From assembly GCA_031763025.1 (NCBI GenBank), contig JASSKH010000010.1:1178001-1242000 (forward strand): 64,000 nt of DNA. Reading direction: 5' to 3'. Below, piece after piece: positions 37,725-49,936 of the stretch. Under the pieces are notes generated by a model, which did not search any database, had not been told where the DNA came from, and worked only from the letters and a program-made list of their open reading frames with translations. A program made the position numbers and the translations under genes. Source of the DNA: Macrocystis pyrifera (lineage: Eukaryota > Sar > Phaeophyceae > Laminariales > Laminariaceae). Positions within the stretch are counted from its first letter, which is position 1, and every line of letters starts with the position of its first letter.

Positions 37725-38068
37725 GGGGTGTGTTGTCTTATCATCGGGGTGTGTTATATTATCACCGGGGTGTGTTATAGTATCACCGGGGTGTGTTATC
37801 GTATCACCGAGGTGTGTTATCTTATCACCTGAGTGTGTTATAGTATCACCGGGTGTGTTATCGTATCACCGAGGTGTGTTATCTTATCACCTGGGTGTGT
37901 TATTGTATCACCGGGGTGTGTTATCGTATCACCGAGGTGTGTTATCTTATCACCTGGGTGTGTTATTGTATCACCGGGGTGTGTTATCGTATCACCGAGG
38001 TGTGTTATCTTATCACCTGGGTGTGTTATTGTATCACCGGGGTGTGTTATCTCATCACCGGGGTATGT
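37725..38068. repeat. 21 bp satellite, about 16 units
   Basis: TGTGTTATCGTATCACCGAGG with variants. The unit is a multiple of three, so several frames on both strands stay open (seven-residue periodic peptides). No start context or other coding sign. Confidence 0.9.
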
Positions 38069-38690
38069 TTCAAACGGTATTTTATTTTTTTGGAGGGAAA
38101 CCGACAGTCCCGCCCCAAACGCCTCTACCTGGTACTCCATTTCGTGTAAAAGTCAACGTACGCACCGCTCCGACTGGAAATGTAAGCTCCATTTGATAAC
38201 CGAAGCAGAGACCAAAATGTCCACTATGCTTCCGGTCAGGGTGAGTGGTGCATACATACCTGGTAGGTATCTGGTGGGCCGTACACATCCGTATAATACG
38301 TACAGCTGATGAAACCAATGCACAGCTGCTTGTGACACAATTTTGTTACCTGGTACGTTTTTTTTTGCTACTTATACGTAGCACTTTTTTTTTTTGCTTT
38401 TCTCTTTTTTCACTGCTGTTGCCCTTTTTTTCCCGACACTACACTATTAATACGTATTGTAGCTTCAAGTTAAGCTTGTTCCGGAAAACGTGGGTTCTGT
38501 TTCGAAGGGGCGCGCGGGGGGGGGGGGGGGGGGGGGTCAGGTTAAGCACCTTTTTCTGCGCCTTTCGCGCTCCTTTTTTAGCTATAGATTCGTAGGATGT
38601 GCTGTGCAGATATGCTATACCAGGTAAACGCGTTTTTTTTTCGGGCAACCGGTCTCATTGGGCGCACCACGCCAACGCCTCTTTTTTCGA

Positions 38691-38890
38691 CCTTGACCCT
38701 TTTGGTGTGAAAGTCCCATTTTGGGGACGAACCAGTCAAATTTCAAGTAGTTTGTCCCCAAAACGGGACAGACTGCAGTCCATAAAAAAGTTCAATTAAC
38801 TCTTTTAGGGCAAAACTGCAGTCACGTGTTGGGAGCGAAGTGCTCGGAAAAAATGAGTGGTTTGTCCCCTAAACGCAACTGCACGGGGGG
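38691..38890. mobile_element. Second hairpin MITE family, compound copy
   Basis: AAAGTCCCATTTTGGGGACG to CCAAAACGGGACAGACTGCA, followed by a second partial copy ending GTGGTTTGTCCCCTAAACGC. It looks like one element inserted in or beside another. Confidence 0.65.
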
Positions 38891-39429
38891 GAAAACCTAT
38901 CAATCAGAACCCCACCATACATATGGTTGATAAAAAACGAGGAATGTAATGTTTTTGGGTCCGTCATGGACTTTGAATACTCTCGCCCCCGGTGATAGAA
39001 TACTATCACCTCCGGTGGTAGTTTCAAGTCTAGGGATCAAACGGGGGTATTCGATTGAAATCATACCATCTTTTTGGTGTTGATAAGGGGGGGGGGGGGG
39101 TTCGGGCCACGGTTTTGCCACCATCTTCATAGTGTATTCGTAAGGGTTTCCTACAGAAACTGGGGGAGGCGGGAATGACGAGAGGGTGGGGACGAATCCA
39201 TTGGTTGATGGGTGATGAAAAGTCGTCGGGATATTTAGCGGTGGCTACGTACTACAGACAGTGGGGATGCGAGTCTTTATGTTGCCTGTGGAAACCTTTT
39301 TTTGTTTTTACGCGCCAACGTCTCTTCTCCATTGCTGCGGGAGAATCGCCACTGGGTCGAGCTTGGGGTGTTTGTGTACTGTATGTAGGACCAGGTATAC
39401 AACACGAATATTTTACGTCTTTAGTTTTA

Positions 39430-39800
39430 TTTTCCAGTAGTTTTCGCTATGGTTTTCCGTCGCGACTGCTGTACAGTAAACCCCAAACCACTCAAGGTTA
39501 TTTTGAAAGGATTTCCTGTGCTACGATTTTAGCGTTTTACCTGGTACGTTTTTTTGCCAAGTGTTTACTCTTCGGTTTTCCGCCGCGACTACATCTCGAG
39601 CCACTCAATATTACTTTGAAACGATCTCCTTCGTTTTAACGCTGACATTTTTGAACTTGCGATGTACTGCATCGAAGGCGTTTTGACGAATATATATTTT
39701 AATACTTCACGTTTTTTGTCAAGATATTGCTCTTTCGGTTTTCCCGTCGCGATTACATCCCAAACCACTAATTAATACTTTTGAAAGGATTTCCTGTATA
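39430..39800. repeat. Three diverged tandem units
   Basis: CGGTTTTCCGTCGCGACTAC...AACCACTCAA...TTGAAAGGATTTCCT at about 39450, 39572 and 39735. Confidence 0.6.
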
Positions 39801-40439
39801 TACCGCAAACACTTTTGAACGTCCGATTTATCATATCGAACAGGTTGTGCCCTCCATCCCCTGGCATCCCCATAGTTTGATGCTGGTACTGAACGAGACC
39901 ATTCAGCGCATCGATCATCTAAATCGTGCACCGGTACGAACGATGTATATCGATATGATTCTTCATATATCGGCATCATGTCCAACTCGATTCTCGCGTG
40001 ATACCCTTCACTCAATCACTACTGGCATTCGTTATAGTGGGGAGTGTGAAGCGTTCGCGGTTTCTCCGCTTCGGATTGTTCCGTTTCGGACTACTCCGCT
40101 TCGGATTGCTCCGTTTCGATATGGTAGGATTTCTACTTAGGATGGTTCCGTTTCGATTTGTTCCTATTCGGATTGGTCCACTTTATGTTGCTTCGTTTGG
40201 GATTGGTGTTGTTATTCTCACATTGACGCATGTCCAAAATATTGAGTCCGTGGTCACAGGATAGGCTCCAAACAAACTGGCGCGGAGGAGTACCTCAGGG
40301 AAAAAATAGCTCTACAGCAGTAATATAGTTTGTTCCGCTCCAATCGGGTCATTCGCCAGTCACCAGCCTATCCGCGCTCGCTTTCTTTCTCGAAAGCTTA
40401 CCAGCACTATTGGCCTCCTGCGTTATTGTTTTTGGAGTA

Positions 40440-40730
40440 GGTGGATTTCCACGGAAGCGGATGGAAGCTTCCACGAAAGCTGTGGAAGCTTCCATGGAAG
40501 CGCTGGAAGCTGCCACAATTTCCATGGAAGCTTCCTTGGAAGTTGTGGAAGCTTCCGCGAGATCTCTGCAGTACTACGTACCACGAAAGCAATTCCCCTA
40601 GAAGCTTCAGGCTGCTTCCATGGAAGCTTCAGTCATCACTTCCATCGAAATTTTCACAGTCTACTTCCATGGAAACTCGTGTGAGCTTCCATTGAAGCGG
40701 TGGAAGCTTCCATGGAAGTATAGTAGCACT
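40440..40730. repeat. Palindromic minisatellite GGAAGCTTCCATGGAAGC
   Basis: Units of about 18 bases, each containing AAGCTT and CCATGG palindromes, repeated with drift; some GTGGAAGCTTCC phases. The GC-rich frames across it are artefacts. Confidence 0.85.
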
Positions 40731-40880
40731 CTGCATCGCTGATGCCACTGCTATTGCTCTCTGCGCGCCATGCCGTCATCGAGCGGGGTGACTGACGTAA
40801 ACGGAAAACAAAAAATGTAAGAGTAGTTAAAACATAATAACTAGTGCCTAACCAGGTTACCCTTCCTTATTTTTCCGTGG

Positions 40881-41095
40881 TGTGACCTCGTGCGAGCGTC
40901 CAAAATCTTCATACCGAACACTGAACAAAAAGCAGTACACGAGGGAACAGCACGGCAACGCATATAGATAAACATATGTCGTTATCGGTGACCTCGTGCG
41001 AGCGCCCAAAATCTTCATACTGAACACTGAACAAAAAGCAGCACACAGGAAAACAGCACGGCAACGCGTACATACATATATCGTTGTCGCTCCTC
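40881..41095. repeat. About 107 bp tandem duplication
   Basis: GTGACCTCGTGCGAGCGTCC...GGCAACGC is repeated at 40989 with several changes. Confidence 0.85.
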
Positions 41096-41924
41096 TTTCA
41101 GTAAAAAAATCGAGTTCTGGTCTACATACCCCTCCAGTGGTATTTGGTGCGGACGGATGGCGGCGGCGGCGGCGGCGGTGGCAACGTCTCTTCTTTTTTC
41201 TCAAGGCGTAAAAGACTACCAGGTATATTTTTTTGTTCATCGCCGATAGAAATATGGCATTTTTTTCATATATATATATATACTTGTATGCGTACAGCTC
41301 TCCTCAAATGAGGGGCCTGAGCCTGAAAAAAATGTAGGTAACACCAATTTCTACCGTCGCGCGCGTCGACATGAGGCTGTGATTTTTTACCTTGGGCCCT
41401 GAAAAAAAGGCAAGAACCTTAGCGGGGTGGAGGGAGAAGAGCCTACTTGGTGACCCCGATGGGTCTGAGTTACGACTACGTAGAAAGGAGAGAAGAAAAA
41501 GAAAGGCGAAGATAACAAATGGGATGTGAAGAAAAAAAAAATGCTACCTTGTTGGACCCAGAAAAGGGTATATATAACTTGACCTCGTGCTAACTAACCA
41601 CTAAGAGCAGCGATGAACAAAAACTTTTGACAAATAACTTGACAAACAAAGCCAACGAGCGTCGGATACCCATCGAGCACACGAGACCAGAAAGCAGCAC
41701 GTGTCCCGCCACTGCCCAAGGAAGCCAAAAAAAGGAGGAGAGCGGATTTACATCGAGGCTGGGGGGTAGTCATTAGCCCAGACGATTAAAAATAAAACCG
41801 AAGCGGTGAAAAGAGCGATTTTTTTCCCCTCAAAACTCATATATATTTTTTTTGCAAGCTATTTGGTGTGATATTTCTGATATTTCGATCGCGCGTACTG
41901 TAAATTCCCCACCCAACTACCGAC

Positions 41925-41985
41925 GTGTCCCCTTTTACGCCCAGTTTGGGGGACAAATTACTTGGAACAAGAGTCAAAGTGGAGT
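41925..41985. mobile_element. Second hairpin MITE family, fragment
   Basis: CAGTTTGGGGGACAAATTAC and TTGGAACAAGAGTCAAAGT match the family centre; the right arm is absent. Confidence 0.5.
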
Positions 41986-42149
41986 TTCTGTACTATGAAT
42001 ATAAGCAGTACAGCAGCAGCAGCTAAAGGGATGAAATACCTGGTACTCACGATAGAAGCTAAAAGCCCGACACACAATCTAAAAGGGAAAACCAAATAAT
42101 CATTTTTTTTTAGGGCTGGACACTGGGTGGCTCGGTCAGTAGCGATTGT

Positions 42150-42318
42150 ACTACTGCAGTCAAAATCAAACAGTATACTGGGTTGCAGCAGTATAGTATA
42201 GCTCGGCCAATCGCCCCCCCCGCCCCCCTTGTACTGTAGTCGAAATCAATCAGTGTACAGGGTTGCAACAGTATACTTGTATAGCTCGGCCAATCGCCCC
42301 CCCCCCCCCCCGCCCCCG
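42150..42318 (+). repeat. Tandem pair of about 85 bp units with C-rich ends
   Basis: GGGTTGCAGCAGTATAG...TAGCTCGGCCAATCG + C8GC6, then GGGTTGCAACAGTATAC...TAGCTCGGCCAATCG + C15GC5. A third sequence context that ends in poly(C). Confidence 0.65.
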
Positions 42319-43377
42319 GCTGGTGACCTTGCCCCGCTGGAGACGCCGCAGGAGGAAAAAATTACATCGGATTTCTCATCATAGTCGGGGCCAAAAATTG
42401 CATCCAATGGCTGGGGGTGATTGCAGTTAAGATCAAGCATGCGGGACACTTTGTATCCCTAGACAGGTTTGCCCATTATGCAGGTACTCGTTGGTACTCA
42501 CGTGTGTTGCTTGCTTACGAGATAGAAGGAGAGCAGCTTTATTCCTTTCGTGCACGGGGGGGACTGAGAGCAAAGCTCGTGCCTCGCTGGGGAAACCCCT
42601 GGTTTTCCATCTAAGACACGCCTCCCAAGTACTACAAATACGATCCCCATACCTGAACCCAGGTGATTACCGGCCTTTCATTCTCCTCATTCAAAGCAGT
42701 ACCATAACATTGCGGTTATCGACGCAGGAAAAAAAAAAACAAGAAAAATGCTGCAACGTGTGGCGATTATGTGACGATTCTCTTGTCTCTTCCCAAAATG
42801 TATTTGGTGGGATTCTGTGCTGTATTATGGCGTGTTTCTTGGACGCGCGTGATAATATACTGGCCGACTCAATCAGTAGATTACTACTGCCAGCACATAC
42901 TGCCTGTGCCAGTGCCCAGCCCTATTCAATTTGGAAAACACTCATCAAATTTGGATTTGATTTAATGAAAAGTACGAGTATACGAAGTCTTCTTATAATT
43001 GTGCTCTTATTTCGAGTGACAAGACACGCATCATGCCCGCCGCTAATTATTGAGGAAACCTAGAGAGGGCGTTCTGTTTGCCCCCCCCCCCCCCCCCCCC
43101 CTTTTTCCCCTCCCCCCCTTCCCGGTCGAAAAAAAATGCCCTCCCTCTCCGCCCGCTAGTCCCGCGGAATAGCCTCGAACAGACACAGGCTGGTTGACGG
43201 CAAGTACTCCGGGTGGCACTCCTGCAGTAGCCGCGGAGATAAATAAAGCGATTCACCCATAGGCGAGATGGGTAAGCGTCGAACGGAGCGATGGGTGGTG
43301 CGGCAAGAGGCGAGGGCGGCGGTAATACAGGAGGGGGGAGGAGGAGGCGGTGGGGAGAGGGGGGGGGGGGGAAGGGG

Positions 43378-43420
<43 letters not shown>

Positions 43421-43721
43421 CGACGTACTTTTGAGAAACCGGGCTCCTGAACTGTTGTCAATACAGCGGGAAAAAAAAGACCTAGGCATCGGTCTGCAGT
43501 TTACGTGGCTGTACACAACAGAAATGGCATCTCTCGACTCGATAGACCAGTACCGACACAGAAACCGAAGCACGACACGAACAAAACCTCTGGGGGTACA
43601 AAAAGACAACCATAAAATATGGCCGTGTTGTAACTCTTGTTCAAGCAAGAGTTCATTTTTCTTCTTTGTCTATCCTAAACGTGTGACTCTTGTTCAAGCA
43701 AGGTTTCATTTATCTTCTCGT

Positions 43722-43824
43722 TACGGGGGACCATAGTAAATAGGACCAAATATTGTTAGTAATGATAGGTAAATATATAGGTTTTTATGTATACCATAGG
43801 TCCTGTTAACTATGGACCCCCGTA
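43722..43824. mobile_element. Hairpin MITE (CGGGGGACC family), copy 9
   Basis: Full length, TA-flanked. A short direct repeat (GTGTGACTCTTGTTCAAGCA-like) occurs at 43632 and 43681 on its left, and GTGTGACTC again on its right. Confidence 0.85.
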
Positions 43825-44009
43825 ATAGTCTATCCTAAAAGTGTGACTCAGCAGGGAGTTAAATGAAACGGCGTAACGGCGAGGCGGCCCGCTAAAACGA
43901 CGTTGCAAGGTCTGCCTGCCGGAGGAGGAGGCGATGTCGATGACCACGAGAGCGACGGCAGCGATGACGAAGAGAGCGTAAAGGGCGGCACTTTTGGGTT
44001 TTTCCATAC

Positions 44010-44350
44010 ATCGGATACAGACAGATCATGATCTATCTGTGGATCATCTAGATCCCAACCTGCCGCTATGATAAGCTGCGCAGGATCTGTATGTGTGTAC
44101 TACAGCTCCAAACCAGGAAAAATCATGTGCTACATAGATTACGCACAATACGCGGCTCCCCGCCCGGCAGCATGAGCTATTACGGGGGACCATAGTAAAT
44201 AGGACCAAATATTGTCGTAAAAATAGCGATATGTATAGGTTTTTGTGTGTGCCGTAGGTCAGATGGATCATACAGATCAAGAATGTATCTGATCTGAAAC
44301 ATTCAAGATCTAGATCATGAATTGGGGACCTGTGATCTGAGCGATGCGTG
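44010..44350. repeat. GATC-rich dispersed repeat, copy interrupted by a MITE
   Basis: Same block order; the hairpin MITE at 44181-44260 sits inside it, so the GATC repeat is older. Confidence 0.6.
44181..44260. mobile_element. Hairpin MITE (CGGGGGACC family), right end missing
   Basis: The left inverted repeat and centre are present; the element breaks off at GCCGTAGGTC and continues into the GATC-rich repeat. Confidence 0.75.
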
Positions 44351-45103
44351 GACTACTATTTGAGCGACGGGGACGATCTACCGAGGAATACCCATCACGG
44401 TTTCACTCCCGTACGCTAAATACAAGGGCTCATCGGGTCCGGCGCTGCTTTTTTTTTTTCTTCAAAAGTCGATTTATTGGGTGAGGGTACGTGTCTTAAC
44501 CACTTCTTCGGGAACAATGATTGACACGCCCAGTGCACGAGAAAAAAATATATATTCAACCCTAACGCTAAGCCTAGGCCAATCAGACCCTGTTGGGCAA
44601 TATTGCACTACCCACTATGAATAGCCTGTTCGAGTCACGTGACTAGGCAGGCCAGTGGCTAGTGCCGTATAGCCAACAGATTAAATCAAAACCAATGGTT
44701 ACGTAGCGTTAGGCCCTTAGTCTGGTACACAGCAGTGTGTGGCAACAATTCTCTCGAAATCCAGGTGAGTGGCATAAAAGACGTACTGTTCTTTTTGGGT
44801 GAGGTACAGAGTTCCCAGTGTCTACTAACTGTAGAACCTTGAGGGACGACAGGTACACCCTCCACCGCGACATGGCTCACGACGGCGATGAGAGGCTTCA
44901 GTCACATGTATTTCGTTTGCCTCAAATAAGGGATACCATATCCCGCACGAGGTCATACAATACCCGTACGCAGTAAGCGCGATGGAAGTATCTCTAGTGT
45001 CAACGCACAGCTTGCAAACATGGGTTTCTACGGAACCCTCGATCTCACAGGTGGTGATGACTTTCGAAAGATTATGAATATATGCCAGGTATACTGCGAC
45101 ATA

Positions 45104-45231
45104 TCACACCTCCGGCGGTATCTCTCGGACGTTGAAGGCCCTGCCCAGCTCCCGCAAGAGTGCTCTCCCCGTCCGCTCGCTCCTCCACTGGTACGCCAGC
45201 ACTACAACCACCCGCCGCCGCCGCCGTCGCG
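45104..45231 (-). CDS. Methyltransferase last exon
   Basis: After acceptor CAACAG the exon reads an Arg run (CGG repeats), then VVVVLAYQWRSERTGRALLR and ELGRAFNVREIPPEV, then TGA. This matches the C-terminal strands of the family (vlLaY..R.......f...l...F.v.eip). Confidence 0.8.
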
Positions 45232-47251
45232 CTGTTGATGGTTGCTGCCGCTGAGACAACAGCCGCAGCGGTTCTTCCACCCTCATTTCGTGCCCAACGC
45301 AGTCCTCCACCTCCGGACTGTTCCCTGAATCGTTCTCCTGATCGTTTTTTGAGATATTCTTCGGGCCGTTCTCCGGATCGTTTCCCTGATCGTTCTTCTC
45401 CGACGTCGTCTCTTGGATGACGCCTGAGCCTTCTCGATGAGGGTCGTTCTCGAGACCCTCCCCTAGTGTCCGCCCTGTCCAATCGTGACCCCTGCTGTTG
45501 TCGCTGCCGCTGAAGTCTAGCACACCGCCTTCGGGGACATCCCTCCCCCCCCTACCACCGATACCACCACCGGCGCCGCCGCCGCTGTCGCCGCTGCCTC
45601 TACTACACCTCCCCCCCCCCCCATTACCACTAACATCCCTGCCCCCCCCCTCCCCCACCACCATCAGCACCACCAGTCATGCTGCCCTCCAAAGCGTTCA
45701 GCGCTCCCTCCTCCTTCTCCTCCCCCTCCCTGGACGCTTCTGCCGATAACATCGGCGGCGGCGGTGGCGGCGGCGGCGGCGGCGATGATCCTTGCCGTTG
45801 TCGGCTACCTCGCCCACCGCTAGCATGGTGACACCGTTTGGCTGTCAGGCGTTCAAGGGTGCGAACGAGAGGTTCGACGAGATCGTCAAGCCAGACAACG
45901 TCAGCGGCTAGAATAAGGTCGAAGTCGCCGCCGTCTGAAAGCCGGAGATGGATGCCGAGGGGGGGGGGGAGGGGAGAGCAAGGGAGGGGAGGAGGGAAGA
46001 GGGGAGGGCAAGGGGGTAGAATAGGTAGAAGGGAGGCGGGGGGAGAGGGGGTAGGGCAAGGGAAGAAAATAGGTGGAGAGGGGGAGGGGGGGAGGGGGGA
46101 GGGGGGAAGACTCGGGGACGAGAAGAATGCACGCGATGTTTGAATTCTCCGCGACGCTCCGCTCGGCTACACATATGCGGGCATCAGTGAGCCGCTCCGT
46201 TATTTCAGTGCTGCGCCTTTTGGCTGCGACAAAACGCTGTGCTTCCACATGCAGCCGGTGCTTTCACGCACTACCTTTCGAGTTTTAAACCCACGAAACC
46301 AGACCAGTTCAAACAAACTAAAACTAAACCGAACAAGACCGACCTAACTCAAACCAAACCAAACCAAATCAAATCAAAACAAACCAGACCAAATCAAACC
46401 AAACCAAACCAAACTAAAGTACACAAACGATGACAACATTCGGTACGACACGTCTCCCTTATCGCCGCAGGGACGACGCCGCCTTTCACGGGCGTGTTCC
46501 GGGCGAAGGGAAATTCATGGACGCAAACCACGAAAAAGCCTTGCCGCACCGAACCGAACCGAACCGAACGGAACCGATCCGAACCGAACCGAACAGAGCC
46601 GAACCGCACCGCACCGAACCGAACCCAACCGAACCCAACCGAGCCGCACCGCACCGAACCGAACCCAACCGAACCGAACCCAACCCAACCGAATCGAACA
46701 GAACCGAACGTACACCCAGTAAGCAAGCAGTACGACCGAATTACTGTATCACACACTTGCAGGCGTGAAGGCCTATGTATCATGCACGTGCAAACAACGT
46801 ATCAAGGTGCTTTATCTACGTTCGGGTCCCCGCCTATCCCACCCCACCCAAAAAAAAAGCCCCTCCCTAAAACAAATCCGAAAACAACTCTACGCCTCTT
46901 TCTCCCCCAAAACACAAATAACTGCCCCCTCCCTAAAAAACAAAACTAGTTTTCCCCTCATGAGTACACCCCCCTGCCCTCTTCCTCTCCCCCCCAAAGC
47001 ACATTCTACCCCTGACCTAAAAAGATGCATCCCCCAGCCCAAAATCAAAACAAAATATCCCCCTCCCCGCTCCGTCTAGTAGGATGCAGCTCACCCTTCA
47101 TGCGACTCGCCCAACACCTCACGGTGCTTCGCGCTTGGTGCAAGCAATGTCTGCCTGGTCGGTGAAAAACGGACATGCTCCGTCGCGGCAATGTAGGGAT
47201 ACGAGGGGCTATGGTCATACGACTACGGCCATGCATGATGTCGAGTACACT

Positions 47252-47282
<31 letters not shown>

Positions 47283-49168
47283 CGTGCTCCATCTCGAAAG
47301 GGATGCGTGCTCAATAGTTAAAAGATTAAGGCAGGAAACAAATGAGTACACCCACCCCCCCCCTCCCCTCCCGCCCGCCCGCCCCGCCCCCCTTGTCTGG
47401 CGCCGCTGCCGCCGCTTCTACCGATTGTTCACCTCGTAACCCTGTCGGGAGTGGACGGCACCAGTCAAGTTCCATCGCCACCACCCTAGCCCCCGCGGCT
47501 TCCAGTGCCGAATCATTCCGGGAAATGTTTGCGCGGGCGTTGGTGAGGGCGTACGGTAGGTCCGTAAGAACGGCTTCCACTCCAGCGGTCGGCAGGGGGG
47601 AGGGGGAAGGAGTTCCGCGTTGAGCGAGGCGTGTTTGACTATCTGGGTCTTGAGAGGGGAGGGGGAGAGTTCCATCGTTGTCGGTGGGGCTTGGTCGCCC
47701 CAGAGACAGCGCCGCCGCGAGGCCTGCGAGACCCGTGCCGCAGCCGAGCTCTAACACGCGAATTGGCCGTAAGCTGCTGTTCCTGTTGTCGTCGATGTTG
47801 GTGCCGCCGTCGTTTCGGTTGTTGCTGTTGCTATCGTCGTCGTTGTCGTGGCCGCTGCCGCTCATGGCACATTCCTCGCCCCCTCCTCTACGGCGGTGAC
47901 GTTCTGGCGAGCGGGACTGTCGGCCGGACTGTCGGCCGGACTGTCGGTCTCTAATATCCCGAATCATGGACGCAGATTGATGCTCGAGGTACTTCGCCAG
48001 CAACACCGCGCCGTCCTTCGGGGGGGGGGGGGGGGGGGGGGGGAAGAAAAACAAAAAAAAAAAACGCGCGCAAACACAAAACGGGACGGAGGATAAGGAA
48101 ATAGTGAAAGGTCTGGGACTGTCGAGTCGAGTCGAGCCCGAGGCATCGCTTTTGATTGTGCGCACACTCGATCAGCCCTTGGAGGACTGATTACTCGTAC
48201 CAGCAGGGGTGCTCGAAAAAAAAAGAGGAAACGACCTACGCTCGTTCTCAAGGCCAAGATGAACAAACTAACCAGTGCGATGAGATTTCTAGACGAAATG
48301 ATGAAAACTGGGTTTTTGTTTTTTTCATGTTTGTATTTTACTTGACCTTCTACGGAGACTCGAACCCATGACATCATCTCTAGCAGTATTCAAGGTTAGC
48401 CACAAGGATCACTGGGGCTACCGGTTGTAAACAATACCAACCGGCGGGTATTCAACCGCTTGTATACGGTTCACAGTGTACTCCGTACATATTTTCGTTG
48501 GCCCTCTCCCCCCTCGGCAAGACCAGCAAAGGAGAGAAGCATAGCGTAGCGCCAGTAGCACCCGATCGCGAGGAACCAGACACGTCTCGTCGGCCCTTGT
48601 AAGCCCAGGATAAGATAGGCGAAGGAACAAAAAGGACGCCAGCACACTGCTGAAAAAAAGTACCTACCCCCTAGCCCTCGCGAAGAACGCCAGCCGGGCA
48701 CGTGATGAAAAAAAAGACTATAACAACAAGAACACAAACACCAAATGCCAACACCAACACCGACATCGACACCAACAACAGCAATGCCAACATCGCCACC
48801 ACATGACGACATCGAAAAAAGATCATCACCAGCACCACCAAACACCACCACCACACACCAAGGTCACAAAAACAAGAAAATGAAGCCCCCGCTCCCTCCC
48901 TCACCCACGTGAAAAGCCCGGTTCCCTCGTCAGAGTTCGACACATCCCCGACCGCCAACCGCCTCCCGCATACCTCCAGCCCCCCTCCCTCCTCTCCCCC
49001 ACCTCTCGCCATTCCTAAGTCCCGGTCGAACCGTCGCCACGGGAGCGCTAGCATCACGCCGACGTTTTGACCCGCTTCCTTTCGGCTGGGGTCGGCGGCG
49101 GAATCGGAATAGGTGGCGACGGTTTCGGAAGGTGGCGGCGGTTTCGGAATCAGTTGAGGCCGTTCCAT
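45104..49168 (-). CDS. METTL21-like (Methyltransf_16) protein methyltransferase, at least 4 exons
   Basis: This is an SAM-dependent seven-beta-strand methyltransferase; the family methylates lysines on chaperones and elongation factors. Exons on the minus strand: about 49168-48905, 48015-47433, 45934-45809 and 45231-45104 (TGA), with junction phases 0, 1 and 1. In order: EVCGRRLAV and GTGLFTW|DGAVLLAKYLEH (the family W-D/P-x-A..LA), motif I RVLELGCGTGLAGLAAAL, VEAVLTDLPYALTNARANI (motif post I), VVAMELDWC, FDLILAADVVWLDDL (motif II region), LVRTLERL, and C-terminal VVVVLAYQWRSERTGRALL to REIPPEV. The substrate cannot be told. ATG 49168 (CAAAAAATGG) is a possible start, but a disordered stretch open in another frame upstream (about 49376-49174) could join through the A6 run if that run is one base too long. 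Confidence 0.85.
45809..45934 (-). CDS. Methyltransferase exon: LILAADVVW block
   Basis: The exon is 126 bases, phase 1 on both sides. It reads GGDFDLILAADVVWLDDLVE, then PLVRTLERLTAKRC. The acceptor TTTCAG and the phase give R|DGGDFDLI. The donor is probably CGAG|GTAGCC (45808); AGCG|GTGGGC 10 bases earlier has the same phase. Confidence 0.85.
46300..46430. repeat. ACCAA-type pentanucleotide repeat
   Basis: AACCAAACCAAATC drifted repeat in the methyltransferase intron. Confidence 0.7.
46545..46715. repeat. CCGAA pentanucleotide microsatellite
   Basis: About 33 units of CCGAA with CCCAA and CCGCA variants; open in several frames as artefacts. Confidence 0.9.
47075..47280 (+). repeat. Poly(C)-tailed repeat family 1, truncated copy
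   Basis: AGTAGGATGCAGCTCACCCT to ATGTCGAGTACACT + about 29 C. In the first methyltransferase intron (45935-47432). Confidence 0.7.
47287..47372 (+). repeat. Poly(C)-tailed repeat family 2, short copy
   Basis: CTCCATCTCGAAAGGGATGC to CAAATGAGTACA + C-rich run. Confidence 0.65.
47433..48015 (-). CDS. Methyltransferase exon: motif I and post-I
   Basis: The exon is 583 bases, phase 0 in and phase 1 out, with acceptor GAAG and donor CGAG|GTGAAC. It starts DGAVLLAKYLEHQ. An insert of about 60 residues rich in Ser/Arg/Asp/Asn precedes VLELGCGTGLAGLAAAL, and a second Ser/Pro-rich insert precedes VEAVLTDLPYALTNARANIS and VVAMELDWCRPLP. On the coding strand about 23 C lie just upstream of the acceptor and act as its pyrimidine tract. 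Confidence 0.9.
48905..49168 (-). CDS. Methyltransferase exon: N-terminal strand region
   Basis: The exon ends LEVCGRRLAV...EGTGLFTW at donor TGG|GTGAGG. The preceding about 60 residues are Pro/Ser/Gly-rich with no recognisable fold. The join to GAC GGC GCG of the next exon gives FTWDGAVLLAKYL, the family's pre-motif I signature. The 5' limit is not fixed. Confidence 0.65.
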
Positions 49169-49936
49169 TTTTTGTCCCTCTTTGTTCCTCGGGAGAGGCG
49201 GAAGAAGCCGCCGCGGGGGTGGTGGCGGGCGATAGGGTGTTATTGTTGACGTTACTTCCGGGTGGAGGCGTTTCGTTCTTGGTGGGTGAAGGCGTCGTGA
49301 GAAGGTTGACCCGGACCCGGCAGTTCCTAGGGATGTTTTCCGAAGGGGTTGACTCGGAGAGCGGAATCCACCCTTGACGTTTTTTTTTCGTTTTTAGTTG
49401 TTTTCCCAGCGGAAGTATAACAAACGATTGTTGGCGATGCGCGTGTGTGATAAGCGCACAGACATACACACACCAGACAAGTGCGTTATTATTGTCAGCA
49501 GCGTACGTTAGGGGGTTTTAAAGAATGTTTTCGGGCGGGAAGGGGGCGGGAAGTGTGGGGGGGGAAGGTCGAAGGAACGGCCTGGGTATCGCTTAGAGGA
49601 AGCACCGAGGGGTCAGGGAAGGGAGAGCTCACAGCAGGAGTGCGGTCCTGTTTCCATGTCTTCCCGATACTGCTTGCACTCATGGGGTCGGCGCCGCCAC
49701 CGATACTGCCTACACTCAACGAGCCGGCACCTTCCTAGAAAAAAAAAACCGGCGGCTAGTGCTGGGTGATGCGGTGCGACCTCTCCAACAAAGCAAGTCG
49801 CCGTTATCGCAGCGGGAACGATACGAGGGTAAGGTCCGTCTGGCGTGCACCTACCAACAGCCATATACCGGCGCTGACCTCCGCCCCCCCTCCCTCTCTG
49901 CCCGCCAAGAAATATCACGCCACAGGGATACGTACC

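Larger units (their letters stand above)
37202..45103. other. Gene-poor interval
   Basis: Between the carrier stop and the methyltransferase stop I find only satellites, repeats and MITEs. A possible but unconvincing minus-strand C-terminal exon reads ...SPMGESLYLSPRLLQECHPE to FEAIPRD at about 43330-43156, after a long C/T tract. No homology was recognised. Confidence 0.5.

Noticed and set aside
42491..43063. 190-codon plus-strand frame
   Set aside because: Mixed composition, no recognisable motif, no splice or homology support.
48349..48425. Minus-strand tRNA or SINE head (GGGTTCGAGTCTCC)
   Set aside because: Only a B-box-like word; the T-stem does not pair well and no A box or repeated body was found.
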